A stretch of 64,000 nt of DNA from the NCBI RefSeq assembly GCF_038096175.1, contig NZ_CP151099.1, forward strand, positions 4,755,484-4,819,483, in the 5' to 3' direction. Both the position numbers and the translations under genes were made by a program. Source of the stretch: Nostoc sp. UHCC 0302 (GTDB lineage Bacteria; Cyanobacteriota; Cyanobacteriia; Cyanobacteriales; Nostocaceae). Numbering within the stretch: position 1 is the first letter of the stretch; each line of letters begins with the position of its first letter. Below the pieces are notes generated by a model, which was given only the letters and a program-made list of their open reading frames with translations, was not told where the DNA came from and made no database searches. Below are positions 38,049 through 47,312 of this stretch, piece after piece.

Positions 38049-38450
38049 CTATTTTTGGGATTCTCCATCCTGTTGAGTTGCTAAAAACTGACGCAAGCTC
38101 AATAAACTCAGAGTTTGACCCAAATTCAGAGGCAGAATTGTCACCCCTTCTAAGCGGGACTGTATCCAACCTTCTCCCCAATACCATTCGTGAAAACCGT
38201 CAATTCCTCCACTTAGTAGCAAGCGTAGGCAATTAGGTTTAACAACGTCGACTTGATGATGAATCGGAACTGGCCCAGTCCAGGTTGTAAACTGGAATCC
38301 TGGATGAAGCTCTTCTGGCATACCTGAAGCAAAGCGTTGCCCCAAGAGCCATTTTTCTAGTTTTTTTGGATACAGCAAGCTGTCGTGTATTGCACTTGCT
38401 GATGCTTCAATTTCGATCCGTAGTTGGCTTTGTTGAAAAGTACCCAGCAT
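38049..38450 (-). CDS. SRPBCC (START-like) family protein, putative
   Basis: The 133-residue protein opens with a strand and helix typical of polyketide-cyclase/SRPBCC folds (QLRIEIEASASAIHDSLLYPKKLEKWLLGQRF), followed by alternating strands (FQFTTWTGPVPIHHQVDVVK, NCLRLLLSGGIDGFHEWYWGEGW) and a C-terminal helix (GQTLSLLSLRQFLATQQ). The assignment rests on pattern only. Such proteins bind hydrophobic ligands. It is conserved in size for a cyanobacterial hypothetical. Confidence 0.6.
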   Translation of the reverse strand: MLGTFQQSQLRIEIEASASAIHDSLLYPKKLEKWLLGQRFASGMPEELHPGFQFTTWTGPVPIHHQVDVVKPNCLRLLLSGGIDGFHEWYWGEGWIQSRLEGVTILPLNLGQTLSLLSLRQFLATQQDGESQK

Positions 38451-38946
38451 TTTTAATGATTACACTCTACCTGAGTGAGTTATTGTTTTATTATGGTAAA
38501 GACTAATGTAAAAACTTGTGCGAGATTTTGTTTCCTGACTAACAATTAATTTCCGATTTTCAATAAATACAATACTTCTCCTAGAGTAAACTAACGGGAG
38601 ATATATCTTAAGTAAATTTTTCGGTTGAATTGCAACGCTTGCTAAAATAGATTTTGTTTTTTTAATGCTTTAAACTTACTGAGCTAAGATGCATTTTAGT
38701 GAAAGAGAAGTAATTGTTCATAAGCTGGCTAAAATTAGGTTATTTCATTTTAAATTTGGAATTTTGAATTGCTTATCTCAGGGAAGAAATTTTTATTTAA
38801 TTGTCAGTCTTAGTTCCTTCATACCTATATTATAATCTACTGATAAAATATATGTTTAAGTTACGTTTTGTTATAATAAGTATTATTTTCATTCCCATGC
38901 TTAAAAGCTGGGGCTTTCACTAAGACACTATTTGGTAAGGTTTTTC
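38451..38946. other. Intergenic region between divergent genes
   Basis: These 496 bases are very AT-rich and contain the promoters of the leftward SRPBCC-like gene and rightward hslO. I see no repeat or reading frame that stands out. Confidence 0.5.
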
Positions 38947-39852
38947 ATGGCGGATCAGTTAATTCGTGCCACGGCAGCCGAAGGTGGAATTCGTGCAGTA
39001 GGTGTGATCAGCACACGCTTAACAGAAGAAGCACGAGTGCGCCACAAGCTTTCCTATGTGGGAACGGCAGCACTGGGTCGGACTATGGCAGCAGGGTTGT
39101 TAATGGCTTCCAATATGAAGCGAACTGGCTCAAGAATCAATGTCCGAGTGAAGGGCGATGGCCCTTTAGGTGGTATATTGGTAGATGCCGGATTAGATGG
39201 CACTGTACGGGGTTATGTAGAAAACCCGTCTATAGAATTGCCTCCTAATGCTAAAGGTAAGCTAGATGTCGGGGGCGCAGTAGGTAAAGGGTACCTCTAC
39301 GTTGTACGAGATATCGGTTATGGTTACCCTTACTCTAGTACAGTAGAACTGGTTTCTGGTGAGATTGGTGATGACGTAGCTCATTACCTAGTAAGTTCTG
39401 AACAAACTCCTTCAGCCCTAGTTTTAGGGGTATTTGTGGGAGGAAGTGGAGTTACGGCTGCTGGAGGTTTACTGGTACAAGTGTTGCCCAAAGCTGCTAG
39501 AGACGAAGCTCTAGTTGCAACCTTGGAATCACGAGTAGCTGCTTTATCAGGATTTACGCCGTTGTTGCAAGCTGGAAAGACGTTACCCGAAATTTTTGAT
39601 GATCTGCTAGGAGACATGGGACTAACGATTTTTCCCGAAAGCCAAATGCTACGCTTTCACTGTCGTTGCTCTTTTGACCGGGTGTTGGGAGCATTGAAGA
39701 TTTTGGGAGAAGCAGAATTGCAAGACATGATTATTAAAGATGATGGTGCTGAGGCAACTTGTGATTTTTGTGGCAGAGTTTACCAAGCTAGTAGTGATGA
39801 TTTAGCTCAGTTAATTGTTGATTTACAGACAGAATCTTCAATTTCAAAATAA
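38947..39852 (+). CDS. hslO: Redox-regulated chaperone Hsp33
   Basis: The 301-residue Hsp33 is an oxidation-activated holdase. The C-terminal zinc centre is visible as FHCRCSFDR and CDFCGRVY (CxC ... CxxC). The N-terminal domain starts ADQLIRATAAEGGIRAVGV. I chose the ATG at 38947 with AAGG 6 bases ahead; five codons upstream lack support. When disulphides form, zinc is lost and the protein binds unfolded clients. Confidence 0.96.
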   Translation: MADQLIRATAAEGGIRAVGVISTRLTEEARVRHKLSYVGTAALGRTMAAGLLMASNMKRTGSRINVRVKGDGPLGGILVDAGLDGTVRGYVENPSIELPPNAKGKLDVGGAVGKGYLYVVRDIGYGYPYSSTVELVSGEIGDDVAHYLVSSEQTPSALVLGVFVGGSGVTAAGGLLVQVLPKAARDEALVATLESRVAALSGFTPLLQAGKTLPEIFDDLLGDMGLTIFPESQMLRFHCRCSFDRVLGALKILGEAELQDMIIKDDGAEATCDFCGRVYQASSDDLAQLIVDLQTESSISK

Positions 39853-39916
39853 AGTATAAAACAACACTAAAGCTTGGAAATGGTAATGGTATCTGTGAAC
39901 TAGAGATAATGAAAAA

Positions 39917-39945
39917 AGTAGCTTTTTGGGCATGAGAAAGCTACT
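39917..39945. terminator. Hairpin after hslO
   Basis: A perfect 9-bp stem AGTAGCTTT / AAAGCTACT with an 11-base loop lies 64 bases past the hslO stop. A T-run follows only when read on the minus strand, so its role as the hslO terminator is tentative. Confidence 0.5.
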
Positions 39946-40006
39946 ATGTCAAAAATGGAATTATCGACTTAAAACAGAGCGCTATTCAATTATTGTGGTG
40001 TGAGAG

Positions 40007-42109
40007 ATGACAGAGCGGGATATTCCAGACAGTTGGCCCCCAGCCAGAGCAAGAGAGCCAGATAATAATACACTCTTATCCCAAACACAACAATTCGGTG
40101 AAACTCAAGCATTTGTTGTCCCGGCTACTGATTCTACCTCGAAGTCAGTAAAGCGGCAAAAAGAAAACGATTCCGTACCACTTGGTGGAAGCAAGCTAGG
40201 CGGAGCGTCTCGTGGAGAAGAATTACCTATAAATAATCATTCAGAAGAATCTGCAACACTCAGTAGGAAGGGCAAAAAATTGCCCCGGTGGATGAAAAGC
40301 TGGGTGTTGTGGTCATTATTACTAACTTTGATTCCTGGCAGTATCGGATTCCTGGCAATGGCAATGCTGTTGAAGTTGCCATCTGCCCCAAACTGCCCAT
40401 CAATTTTTTGGCCTTTGGCTAGTGCGTCGGTGCGGTTACATTGCGCTCAATTAGCAGCTTCTAAGCAGACAGTAAATGATCTGTTACAAGCGATCGCCCT
40501 AGTGAAACAACTGCCAGAAAGTCACCCATTACATACCGAGATTGGTCGTTTTGTAGAAGAATGGTCGCGGGATATTTTACAGTTAGCTGATCAGAGTTTC
40601 CAGTCAGGAAATATAGACGAAGCGATCGCTATTGCTCAAAAAATACCTGAAGACCTGCCAGCCTACCAACTAGTAAACGAGCAAGTTGCCAAATGGCAGT
40701 CCATCTGGTCGAAGGCAGAAGGAATCTACCAAGACTCGGAAAAGGAACTACAGCAAAGCCGCTGGCAATCGGCGTATATGCTGTCAGCCAAATTATTGCG
40801 TGTGGATAATAAGTACTGGGCAAGTACTAAGTACGACCAATTGAACCAGTTAATTACTACAGCGCGGGAAGATGCTGAGAAGTTGGCAAAAGCTGAAAGT
40901 CTAGCAAATAGCAGCGTAGTAGATAATTTACAAGAAGCTATCAAAATTGTCGAGTCGATTGGGCAAGGTAGTTACTTTTATCAAAAAGCTCAAAAATCGA
41001 TTCCAGAATTTGGACGCAAGATGCTGAACTTAGCACAAGCAAAGTTGGATGCACGGGATGCAGATACAGCACTGGATATTGCTAGACAAATTCCTGAAAC
41101 TACAGGATTGCAATCGGAAGTCGATGATTTTATTGCCTTGGGTGAGGCGCAAAGGAGTGCATGGATCGGTAATGTTTCTGGTTTAGAGTCAGCGATCGCT
41201 CAGGCACAACAAATCGATCCCTCAAGACCAGTGTATAACAAAGCACAAAAACTTGTGGCACGTTGGCAATTAGAAATTGAAGATGTTGCCCGGTTAGAAA
41301 AAGCTAGAACACTGGCTAGTCAAGGAACAGTCAATGATTTAGCAGCAGCGATCTCCGAAGCACAACTGATACCAGCCACTAACCCCCGCGCTACAGAAGC
41401 TAGGGAAGAAATGGGTCGCTGGCAAGCCCAAATCGAGACAATCCAAGACCAACCTTACTTAGAACGTGCCGAACAGATAGCGTTGTTTGAGGATATCAAC
41501 TCTTTACAAGCTGCGATCGCTGAAGCTAGTCAAGTTCGTAGAGGTCGGGCATTATATCCAGAAGCGCGGAAAAAAATTCGTACTTGGACAGGAAAAATTC
41601 AGCAAATTCAAGACCAACCTTACTTAGATCAGGCGCGACAACTGGCTCAGAGTGGCAATTTACCTGCTGCAATTAATACAGCTCAAGCAATTGCATCGTC
41701 GGGGAGAGCGCTTTCTGGTGAAGCACAAGCGGCTATAGATGATTGGCAAGGGGAAATTCGTACCCAAGAAAACTGGCAGAAAGCGCAGCAAGCGGCAACT
41801 GCTGGCACACCTGAAGCCTTGGCTGAAGCAATGCGGTTGGCTGATCGGGTCGCCAACCGGAGCATTCTGCGGATGGATGCAAATCTTGCTATTGACCAAT
41901 GGAGTCAGCAATTATTGGAAATAGCACGTTCTCAAGGTCAATCTGATATAGCTAGAGGTATAGAGACTGCAAAGTTGATTCCTCGCGGTAGTGCTGCTTA
42001 CAGTGCGGCACAAGAGCAAATTCAAACTTGGCAGCAATTTCTTAATCCTCAGCCTACACCGACACCGACATTTCAACCAATTCAACCATTGACCACTCCC
42101 AATGGATAG
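40007..42109 (+). CDS. Large membrane-anchored helical-repeat protein, unknown function
   Basis: The 700-residue protein has a polar N-terminal region (1-98), a transmembrane helix (about 103-125: SWVLWSLLLTLIPGSIGFLAMAML) and a long alpha-helical part made of TPR-like repeats: recurring units of about 35-75 residues contain LxxAIxxAxQIP, then YxxAQ and W (DLLQAIALVKQLPESHP, DEAIAIAQKIPED, LAAAISEAQLIPATN, LPAAINTAQAI). The tail is Pro/Thr-rich (QPTPTPTFQPIQP). Homologues in filamentous cyanobacteria are annotated as hypothetical or chromosome segregation ATPase-like; I see no ATPase motif. Repeats of this kind usually bind proteins. Confidence 0.8.
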   Translation: MTERDIPDSWPPARAREPDNNTLLSQTQQFGETQAFVVPATDSTSKSVKRQKENDSVPLGGSKLGGASRGEELPINNHSEESATLSRKGKKLPRWMKSWVLWSLLLTLIPGSIGFLAMAMLLKLPSAPNCPSIFWPLASASVRLHCAQLAASKQTVNDLLQAIALVKQLPESHPLHTEIGRFVEEWSRDILQLADQSFQSGNIDEAIAIAQKIPEDLPAYQLVNEQVAKWQSIWSKAEGIYQDSEKELQQSRWQSAYMLSAKLLRVDNKYWASTKYDQLNQLITTAREDAEKLAKAESLANSSVVDNLQEAIKIVESIGQGSYFYQKAQKSIPEFGRKMLNLAQAKLDARDADTALDIARQIPETTGLQSEVDDFIALGEAQRSAWIGNVSGLESAIAQAQQIDPSRPVYNKAQKLVARWQLEIEDVARLEKARTLASQGTVNDLAAAISEAQLIPATNPRATEAREEMGRWQAQIETIQDQPYLERAEQIALFEDINSLQAAIAEASQVRRGRALYPEARKKIRTWTGKIQQIQDQPYLDQARQLAQSGNLPAAINTAQAIASSGRALSGEAQAAIDDWQGEIRTQENWQKAQQAATAGTPEALAEAMRLADRVANRSILRMDANLAIDQWSQQLLEIARSQGQSDIARGIETAKLIPRGSAAYSAAQEQIQTWQQFLNPQPTPTPTFQPIQPLTTPNG

Positions 42110-42132
42110 TAATCTACAATTTTGAGAGTATT

Positions 42133-43650
42133 CTACGGTTTTTGTGCCTCAATTTGCCTGACCACGGTCAGAGCTGAGTAACTCACCCCAGCAGTGCCTT
42201 CACCTGGATGGGTAGAGTCACCAACTAACCACAGATGCTTGATGGGTGTACGATTGGCAAACCCAAACGGGCCAAAGGTGGGTATCCTTTGACCAATACC
42301 ACCGACTATACCGCGATCGCGTGCTGTAAAGTGGGCGAAGGTACGGGGTGTTGCAGCTTCTTGATGGATAATAGTTTCTGGTTTCAAATAGAAGTATTGG
42401 GCAAGGTGGGCGATCGCTTCTTGTGTATACTTTTGCTTGAGCAATGGATAATCTTGTGTACGCGACCAAGGTGCAGGATCTACAAATGAAGAAGCGGTAA
42501 TTGTAGCTTTCCCTGCTGGTGCGCGACCATCTCCAGGATGGCTGACGGAGACAAATAAAGAATTATTCTCCCCAATTGGGCCGTTAGCATCGTACATAAA
42601 TTGTAGATGGGGCGGACAATCCACGGGAATGGCGCTGGCATCTACACCTAAATACACTACAAATGCTCCCGATGCTTGGGGGAGTCTTTCGACTCGCTGT
42701 TTATAGCCAGATGGAGCCTGTTCTCCCAACAAATCCACCAAGTTCTGCACCGTGACATTGGCAACTACATGGTCAGCTGCTTCTGTCCAGACTTCGCCAG
42801 TTTTCTGATTTTTAATCACAACAGCAGTAGCTTGGCCATTTTCCACTTTGATCTGCTCTACGGTGTGACGCATCAACAGTTTGCCACCGTCTCGTTCTAA
42901 AGCTTGTACTAGGCGATCGCTTAGTACTTGCATACTACCTTGGAGGTGAAATAATCCTTGAGGCAGTTGGGATACATTTAATGCGGTTGCGGCATAAAGT
43001 AATGCAGTTTCTTCGGCGTTGACCTGAGAATAAAGCTTTAGTTGTAAATCCAAAAATGTTCTCAGCCGTTGGTTATTTCCCAGCCCATATAACCGTAAAG
43101 CATCTCCGACAGTAAACAAGGTGAAGGGTACGGTAATTAATGTACTAGGACGTACAGCCTGAGTTAACTGCCACAAATCCCACAAGTTACGTGGCGGTAG
43201 CACTGGGTCGCGTCCTTGAAATTCCCAACTGGCTGCAAACAAAGTTGCTAACAATTGCCAGAATGGTTCACTACCAGGAAACTGCTTTTGTCTTTCCTCT
43301 TGCCATTTCTCTGGGTCGCACCAGACGTTAATTGGTGTACTTTCCCCAGGCAAGTATACAGCACAAGCGGGGTCACAAGGTGTCGCTTCTGGTAAATCTA
43401 TGGCTAATTCTGAGAAAATGCGATGGTGAATTCCCCCTGGTTCTAACCCTGCTACCTGAGTAGCTCCAACATCAAAGATAAATCCTCGACGTTTAAATGT
43501 AGAAGCACAGCCTCCCGGTACGAGGGCTTGATCCAAAATTAAGACGCTATAACCTCTATGGGCTAATAATGCCCCAGCAGTTAGTCCACCGATTCCTGCA
43601 CCGATGACGATGACGCGGGATTGACTTTTGTCAATAAGAAGACTGGACAT
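42133..43650 (-). CDS. crtD: Carotenoid desaturase/isomerase-family FAD oxidoreductase, probable C-3',4' desaturase
   Basis: This 505-residue phytoene-desaturase superfamily enzyme has a dinucleotide-binding motif at residues 13-41 (VIVIGAGIGGLTAGALLAHRG ... LILDQ), the second FAD motif PGGCASTFKRRGFIFDVG, and a C-terminal LWLVGDSTHPGEGTAGVS flavin motif. It most resembles cyanobacterial CrtD, which introduces the 3',4' double bond of myxol glycosides. The related CrtH/CrtO families are alternatives that sequence reading cannot fully exclude. It is convergent with the preceding repeat protein, 23 bases apart. Confidence 0.75.
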   Translation of the reverse strand: MSSLLIDKSQSRVIVIGAGIGGLTAGALLAHRGYSVLILDQALVPGGCASTFKRRGFIFDVGATQVAGLEPGGIHHRIFSELAIDLPEATPCDPACAVYLPGESTPINVWCDPEKWQEERQKQFPGSEPFWQLLATLFAASWEFQGRDPVLPPRNLWDLWQLTQAVRPSTLITVPFTLFTVGDALRLYGLGNNQRLRTFLDLQLKLYSQVNAEETALLYAATALNVSQLPQGLFHLQGSMQVLSDRLVQALERDGGKLLMRHTVEQIKVENGQATAVVIKNQKTGEVWTEAADHVVANVTVQNLVDLLGEQAPSGYKQRVERLPQASGAFVVYLGVDASAIPVDCPPHLQFMYDANGPIGENNSLFVSVSHPGDGRAPAGKATITASSFVDPAPWSRTQDYPLLKQKYTQEAIAHLAQYFYLKPETIIHQEAATPRTFAHFTARDRGIVGGIGQRIPTFGPFGFANRTPIKHLWLVGDSTHPGEGTAGVSYSALTVVRQIEAQKP

Positions 43651-43963
43651 TGAGCTTTAGTTTACATTTATTAATATTTATATTAATAATTTTACATGGT
43701 CTAGGAGACTAGAAGAGATACTTTGTAGGCACACAGAGTAACTGGTTAAACTTGCCTATACAAGAGTTAGAAATTGCTTCACCAGAACAGACTAACTACA
43801 GTAAGAGTGTTAACACAGTTTGTGTGGCAGTTATAGCCATTTTTCAGCAAATTGCCAGGAATTAAGCGATCGCCTCCGGTACTGCGCTGTGTGCAATCAG
43901 ACTACTACTTTTAAGTCACAGATAAGATAAAGGAGTAAAAGACCCTTTTACTCACTACTACCC

Positions 43964-45265
43964 ATGACCTCAAGCCTGCTGAAACTTCCTCTACTCAATG
44001 CTCCAAAGCTGCACCAATTGCCAAATGGCTTGACAATCATAGCCGAACAAATGCCAGTTGAAGCCGTTAACTTGAGCTTATGGATAAAAGTTGGCTCATC
44101 TGTAGAATCTGATGCCATTAACGGCATGGCTCACTTTTTAGAGCATATGATTTTCAAGGGAACTGAACGACTGGCTAGTGGCGAGTTTGAACGTCAAATT
44201 GAAGAGCGGGGTGCTGTTACCAACGCCGCTACCAGCCAAGACTATACTCACTACTATATAACTACTGCTCCCAAGGATTTTGCCGAACTGGCTCCATTGC
44301 AGATGGATGTAGTATTTAATGCGAGTATCCCTGATGATGCTTTTGAACGGGAGCGATTGGTAGTTTTGGAAGAAATTAAGCGTTCAGACGATAATCCTCG
44401 CCGCCGCACATTTCGACGGGCTATGGAGACAGCGTTTGAAGTGCTACCATATCGCCGTCCAGTATTGGGGCCAGAAGAGGTGATTTCTCAACTGCAACCT
44501 CAGCAGATGCGGGATTTTCATACTAGTTGGTATCAGCCCCAGTCAATTACTGTTGTGGCTGTGGGGAATTTGCCTGTAGAAGAATTAATTGAAACTGTTA
44601 TTAAGGGATTTACAAATGTAGAGACGCGCCCTGGTGTGTCTCTACAAGGATTAAATATAGAGACGCGCCCTGGTGCATCTGTTAATCCTGAAGCGGCATT
44701 TACAGAAATCATCCGGCGGGAATTTGTTGATGAGAGTCTTCAGCAAGCAAGGCTGATGATGATTTGGCGAGTTCCAGGATTGAACCAGCTAAATGAAACT
44801 TATGCATTGGATGTTTTAGCAGGAATTTTAGGACATGGACGGACATCAAGACTAGTGAGAGATTTGCGGGAAGAACGAGGATTAGTTACCTCAATTTCTG
44901 TGAGCAATATGAGCAACCTGCTGCAAGGGACGTTTTATATTTCAGCAAAGTGTGCTGTGGAAAATTTGCAGGCGGTGGAGGATGCGATCGCTCAACATAT
45001 TCGCAGCTTACAAACAGAATTAGTCACAGAATCAGAAATTGCTCGTGTGCGGCGACGAGTAGCTAACAGATTTATTTTTGGTAATGAAACACCAAGCGAT
45101 CGGGCTGGGTTATATGGTTACTATCAGTCTTTGGTAGGAGATTTGGAACCCGCGTTTAACTACCCAAATTATATTCAGAGTCAAGAAGCAAATGACTTAC
45201 TGTTAGCAGCAAATCAACATCTTGCCCCAGATGCTTATGGTGTAGTTGTGATCAAACCGTTTTAA
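43964..45265 (+). CDS. M16 family zinc peptidase (mitochondrial processing peptidase-like)
   Basis: The 433-residue peptidase has the inverted zinc motif HFLEH (residues 58-62, MAHFLEHMIFKGT), the distal Glu near ERLVVLEEIKRSDDNP and the R/Y substrate motif near VRDLREERGLVTSIS. The N-terminal domain is the catalytic half and the C-terminal domain its paired partner. Residues 218-242 contain a repeat-derived insertion (ETRPGVSLQGLNIETRPGAS). It lies 79 bases upstream of the fructosamine kinase-like gene on the same strand. Confidence 0.92.
   Translation: MTSSLLKLPLLNAPKLHQLPNGLTIIAEQMPVEAVNLSLWIKVGSSVESDAINGMAHFLEHMIFKGTERLASGEFERQIEERGAVTNAATSQDYTHYYITTAPKDFAELAPLQMDVVFNASIPDDAFERERLVVLEEIKRSDDNPRRRTFRRAMETAFEVLPYRRPVLGPEEVISQLQPQQMRDFHTSWYQPQSITVVAVGNLPVEELIETVIKGFTNVETRPGVSLQGLNIETRPGASVNPEAAFTEIIRREFVDESLQQARLMMIWRVPGLNQLNETYALDVLAGILGHGRTSRLVRDLREERGLVTSISVSNMSNLLQGTFYISAKCAVENLQAVEDAIAQHIRSLQTELVTESEIARVRRRVANRFIFGNETPSDRAGLYGYYQSLVGDLEPAFNYPNYIQSQEANDLLLAANQHLAPDAYGVVVIKPF
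44619..44675 (+). repeat. Repeat insertion inside the M16 peptidase gene
   Basis: TAGAGACGCGCCCTGGTG occurs twice, at 44619-44636 and 44658-44675, 39 bases (13 codons) apart and in frame. The first copy is followed by GTGTCTCTACA, giving the TAGAGAC ... GTCTCTA palindrome seen in dispersed GAGACGCG repeats elsewhere. It adds about 25 residues in a surface-loop position. Confidence 0.75.
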
Positions 45266-45343
45266 ATTAGGGAGTGGGGAGTAGGGAGTAGTTAAATTCT
45301 CTATTACCCATTCCCCACTCCCTATTCTCTACTCCCCAATTCA

Positions 45344-46213
45344 ATGATTTGGAATGAAATTGATAACCATATTACCCAAGTAACTGGCGAAAAATTTCAG
45401 AGTCAGCAAAGGCGATCGGTTAGTGGCGGGTGCATTAACCAAGGTTATGCTGTCTCTAATGGTGAGCTTAGTTACTTCGTGAAGCTCAATCAAGCATCGC
45501 AAGTGGCGATGTTTGAGGCTGAGGCACTGGGGTTAGAGGAAATGCAGACAACAAATAGCATTCGCGTCCCGAAGCCAATTTGCTGGGGTGTGGCTGGCAA
45601 TTCTGGCTACATCGTCTTGGAGTGGTTGGAACTTGGTGGCGGTAACAGCAACTTTTGGCCGGAAATGGGGCGCAAGTTGGCGGCAATGCACAAAGCTAGC
45701 AGTAGTCAAGGATTCGGTTGGAAAATTAACAATACTATTGGTTCTACACCCCAAATCAATACTTGGACAGCAGATTGGGCAGAATTTTATACTAAACATC
45801 GTCTGGACTATCAATTTCAATTAGCAAGACAGCGGGGTGGTAATTTTCCTAAACAAGAGGAATTATTAGCGGCTATTCCAGAATTACTTGCAGATCATCA
45901 GGTGCAACCTTCTTTGGTACATGGAGATTTGTGGGGTGGGAATGCTGGGTGTACTACGTCGGGAGAACCAGTGATATTTGATCCAGCAACTTATTTTGGC
46001 GATCGCGAAGTTGATATCGCCATGACAGAATTGTTTGGCGGTTTCCCAGCAGCGTTTTACAAAGGTTATAACGAAGTGTTTCCTTTGGATGCAGGCTATG
46101 AAAAGAGAAAAACACTTTATAACCTGTATCACATTTTGAATCACTTCAATTTATTTGGCGGCGGCTATGCTTCGCAGGCAAACCGGATGATTGACCAGAT
46201 TTTGCACCTTTAA
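45344..46213 (+). CDS. Fructosamine kinase family protein
   Basis: The 289-residue protein is an aminoglycoside-phosphotransferase-fold kinase of the fructosamine-3-kinase/ketosamine-3-kinase family. Visible motifs are GGCINQGYAVSNGELSYFVKLN (nucleotide loop and Lys), FEAEALGLEEM, VHGDLWGGNAG (catalytic HGDLW) and VIFDPATYFGDREVDIAMTELFGGF (DPxxYxGDRE). Such enzymes phosphorylate ketosamines on glycated proteins or small molecules, initiating deglycation. The plant/bacterial type lacks the extended N-terminus, as here. Confidence 0.93.
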   Translation: MIWNEIDNHITQVTGEKFQSQQRRSVSGGCINQGYAVSNGELSYFVKLNQASQVAMFEAEALGLEEMQTTNSIRVPKPICWGVAGNSGYIVLEWLELGGGNSNFWPEMGRKLAAMHKASSSQGFGWKINNTIGSTPQINTWTADWAEFYTKHRLDYQFQLARQRGGNFPKQEELLAAIPELLADHQVQPSLVHGDLWGGNAGCTTSGEPVIFDPATYFGDREVDIAMTELFGGFPAAFYKGYNEVFPLDAGYEKRKTLYNLYHILNHFNLFGGGYASQANRMIDQILHL

Positions 46214-46290
46214 AGCAAAAGTATGAGGAAATAAGATGAATAAAGCTATATTTTCTAAAATTCTTTGAAATTTACAGGTTTACGATTTAA

Positions 46291-46430
46291 AAACTTGATT
46301 TGGAAATTCTAAACCTGATTTAGAAGTTAAAAACCTGATTTAGAAGTTCAAAACTTGATTTAGAAGTTAAAAACCTGATTTGGAAATTCTAAACCTGATT
46401 TAGAAGTTCAAAACTTGATTTACGAGTTAG
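46291..46430. repeat. Seven-unit 20-bp tandem repeat
   Basis: Seven exact-length 20-base units, starting every 20 bases from 46291, follow the consensus AAACCTGATTTAGAAGTTNA. The units alternate between AAACCTG/AAACTTG openings and AAATTCT/AGTTCA/AGTTAA endings, so unit pairs look duplicated together. There are no unique spacers, so it is not a CRISPR array. It lies between the fructosamine kinase gene and the decayed WYL fragment. Confidence 0.9.
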
Positions 46431-46445
46431 TAGATTTAATCCCTG

Positions 46446-46582
46446 ATTTCTATATCGTACAACTGGCATAGAGTACGGGGTTTTTGCTAGAGGAGTGAGC
46501 GCGCACATTCTCTGGTAATATCACTATACAATCTGGCGCATACTGCATGACTTCGCGGCTAATCCAAAATGTACTAGGCACT
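46446..46582 (-). pseudogene. Decayed duplicate of the WYL regulator's 3' end
   Basis: These 137 bases align with 47326-47461, the 3' end of the intact WYL gene, at roughly 80-85 percent identity by eye. Translated on the minus strand they give FWISREVMQYAPDCIVILPENVR, matching the regulator's FWFSREVMQYAPDCVVILPENVR. The reading frame then shifts at the place where the intact copy has a HIP1 octamer, and it ends at a premature TAG. No start or N-terminal region exists, so this is a fragment. Confidence 0.85.
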
Positions 46583-46645
46583 GAAAACCAAAGTATGATG
46601 ATGGGTGAATCAGTTACGAGTAGAGGTTATTAGAGGTAAATTGAT

Positions 46646-46894
46646 ATGCAGCAAGATAATCTGCTGTCGAGAATTTCTATCGACCCAAATATATGTTTTG
46701 GTAAACCTTGTATTCGCGGACATCGTATTTGGGTGTCTTTGATTCTTGACTATTTGGCGGGTGGAATGACTATTGAGGAAATTTTAGAAGCATATTCCAG
46801 TATAGAAAGAGAAGATGTACTTGCTTGTATTGCTTATGGTGCAGAAATGGCACGGGATGTTTTTGTAGAACTTCCTTTAACTGAAAAAAAGTAA
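46646..46894 (+). CDS. DUF433 antitoxin-like protein (copy A)
   Basis: The 82-residue DUF433 protein has a winged-helix-like fold with the characteristic RISIDPNICFGKPCIRGHRIWVSLILDYLAGG. DUF433 proteins are typically encoded just upstream of DUF5615 PIN-like proteins as presumed antitoxin and DNA-binding autoregulator. It differs at about eight of 82 positions from copy B at 50663-50923 inside the cas operon. The upstream 25 bases (TAGAGGTTATTAGAGGT) are also shared with copy B, so the duplication includes the leader. The partner gene starts 8 bases downstream. Confidence 0.88.
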   Translation: MQQDNLLSRISIDPNICFGKPCIRGHRIWVSLILDYLAGGMTIEEILEAYSSIEREDVLACIAYGAEMARDVFVELPLTEKK

Positions 46895-46902
46895 GCAAAT
46901 CG

Positions 46903-47277
46903 GTGAATTTAAAGCTTGATGAAAATATTGATCTTCGTGTTGTAAGTTTGTTGCGTTTAGCAGGACACGATGTAGCGAATATATCAGGGCAAGGTTTAAG
47001 TTCTGCACCTGATGGGGAAGTAATTGATGTTTGTCGCCGCGAGGGTAGATGCTTAGTAACTTGTGATCGCGGCTTTGGAAATCGTCTCAAATACAACCTG
47101 TCTGATTATGCAGGAATTGTCATTATTCATTTGCCTTCTCGTCCTAATTTTACATTTTGGCAAGAAGCTATAGAGACCCTTATTCAAGAACTGAATACAG
47201 CAGAAGTCACTGGAAAATTGTGGATTATTCAGGGCGGAACGATTCAAGAATATCAACAGATTGAATCAGAGATATGA
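46903..47277 (+). CDS. DUF5615 PIN-like toxin-type protein (copy A)
   Basis: The 124-residue PIN-like protein of family DUF5615 starts KLDENIDLRVVSLL, with the acidic pair in LDEN and the later TCDRGFGN motif as likely metal ligands. PIN-domain toxins are ribonucleases, but activity of DUF5615 is presumed rather than established. It starts at GTG 46903. A base change relative to copy B ended the antitoxin earlier here, giving an 8-base gap instead of an overlap. It is about 75 percent identical to copy B. Confidence 0.85.
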   Translation: MNLKLDENIDLRVVSLLRLAGHDVANISGQGLSSAPDGEVIDVCRREGRCLVTCDRGFGNRLKYNLSDYAGIVIIHLPSRPNFTFWQEAIETLIQELNTAEVTGKLWIIQGGTIQEYQQIESEI

Positions 47278-47312
47278 TTGTCAGGACAGGTAAGATGCTT
47301 ACCCCACAACAT

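Noticed and set aside
46291-46430. Possible CRISPR array
   Set aside because: The units are contiguous 20-bp repeats with no unique spacers and no palindromic repeat; it is a simple tandem repeat.
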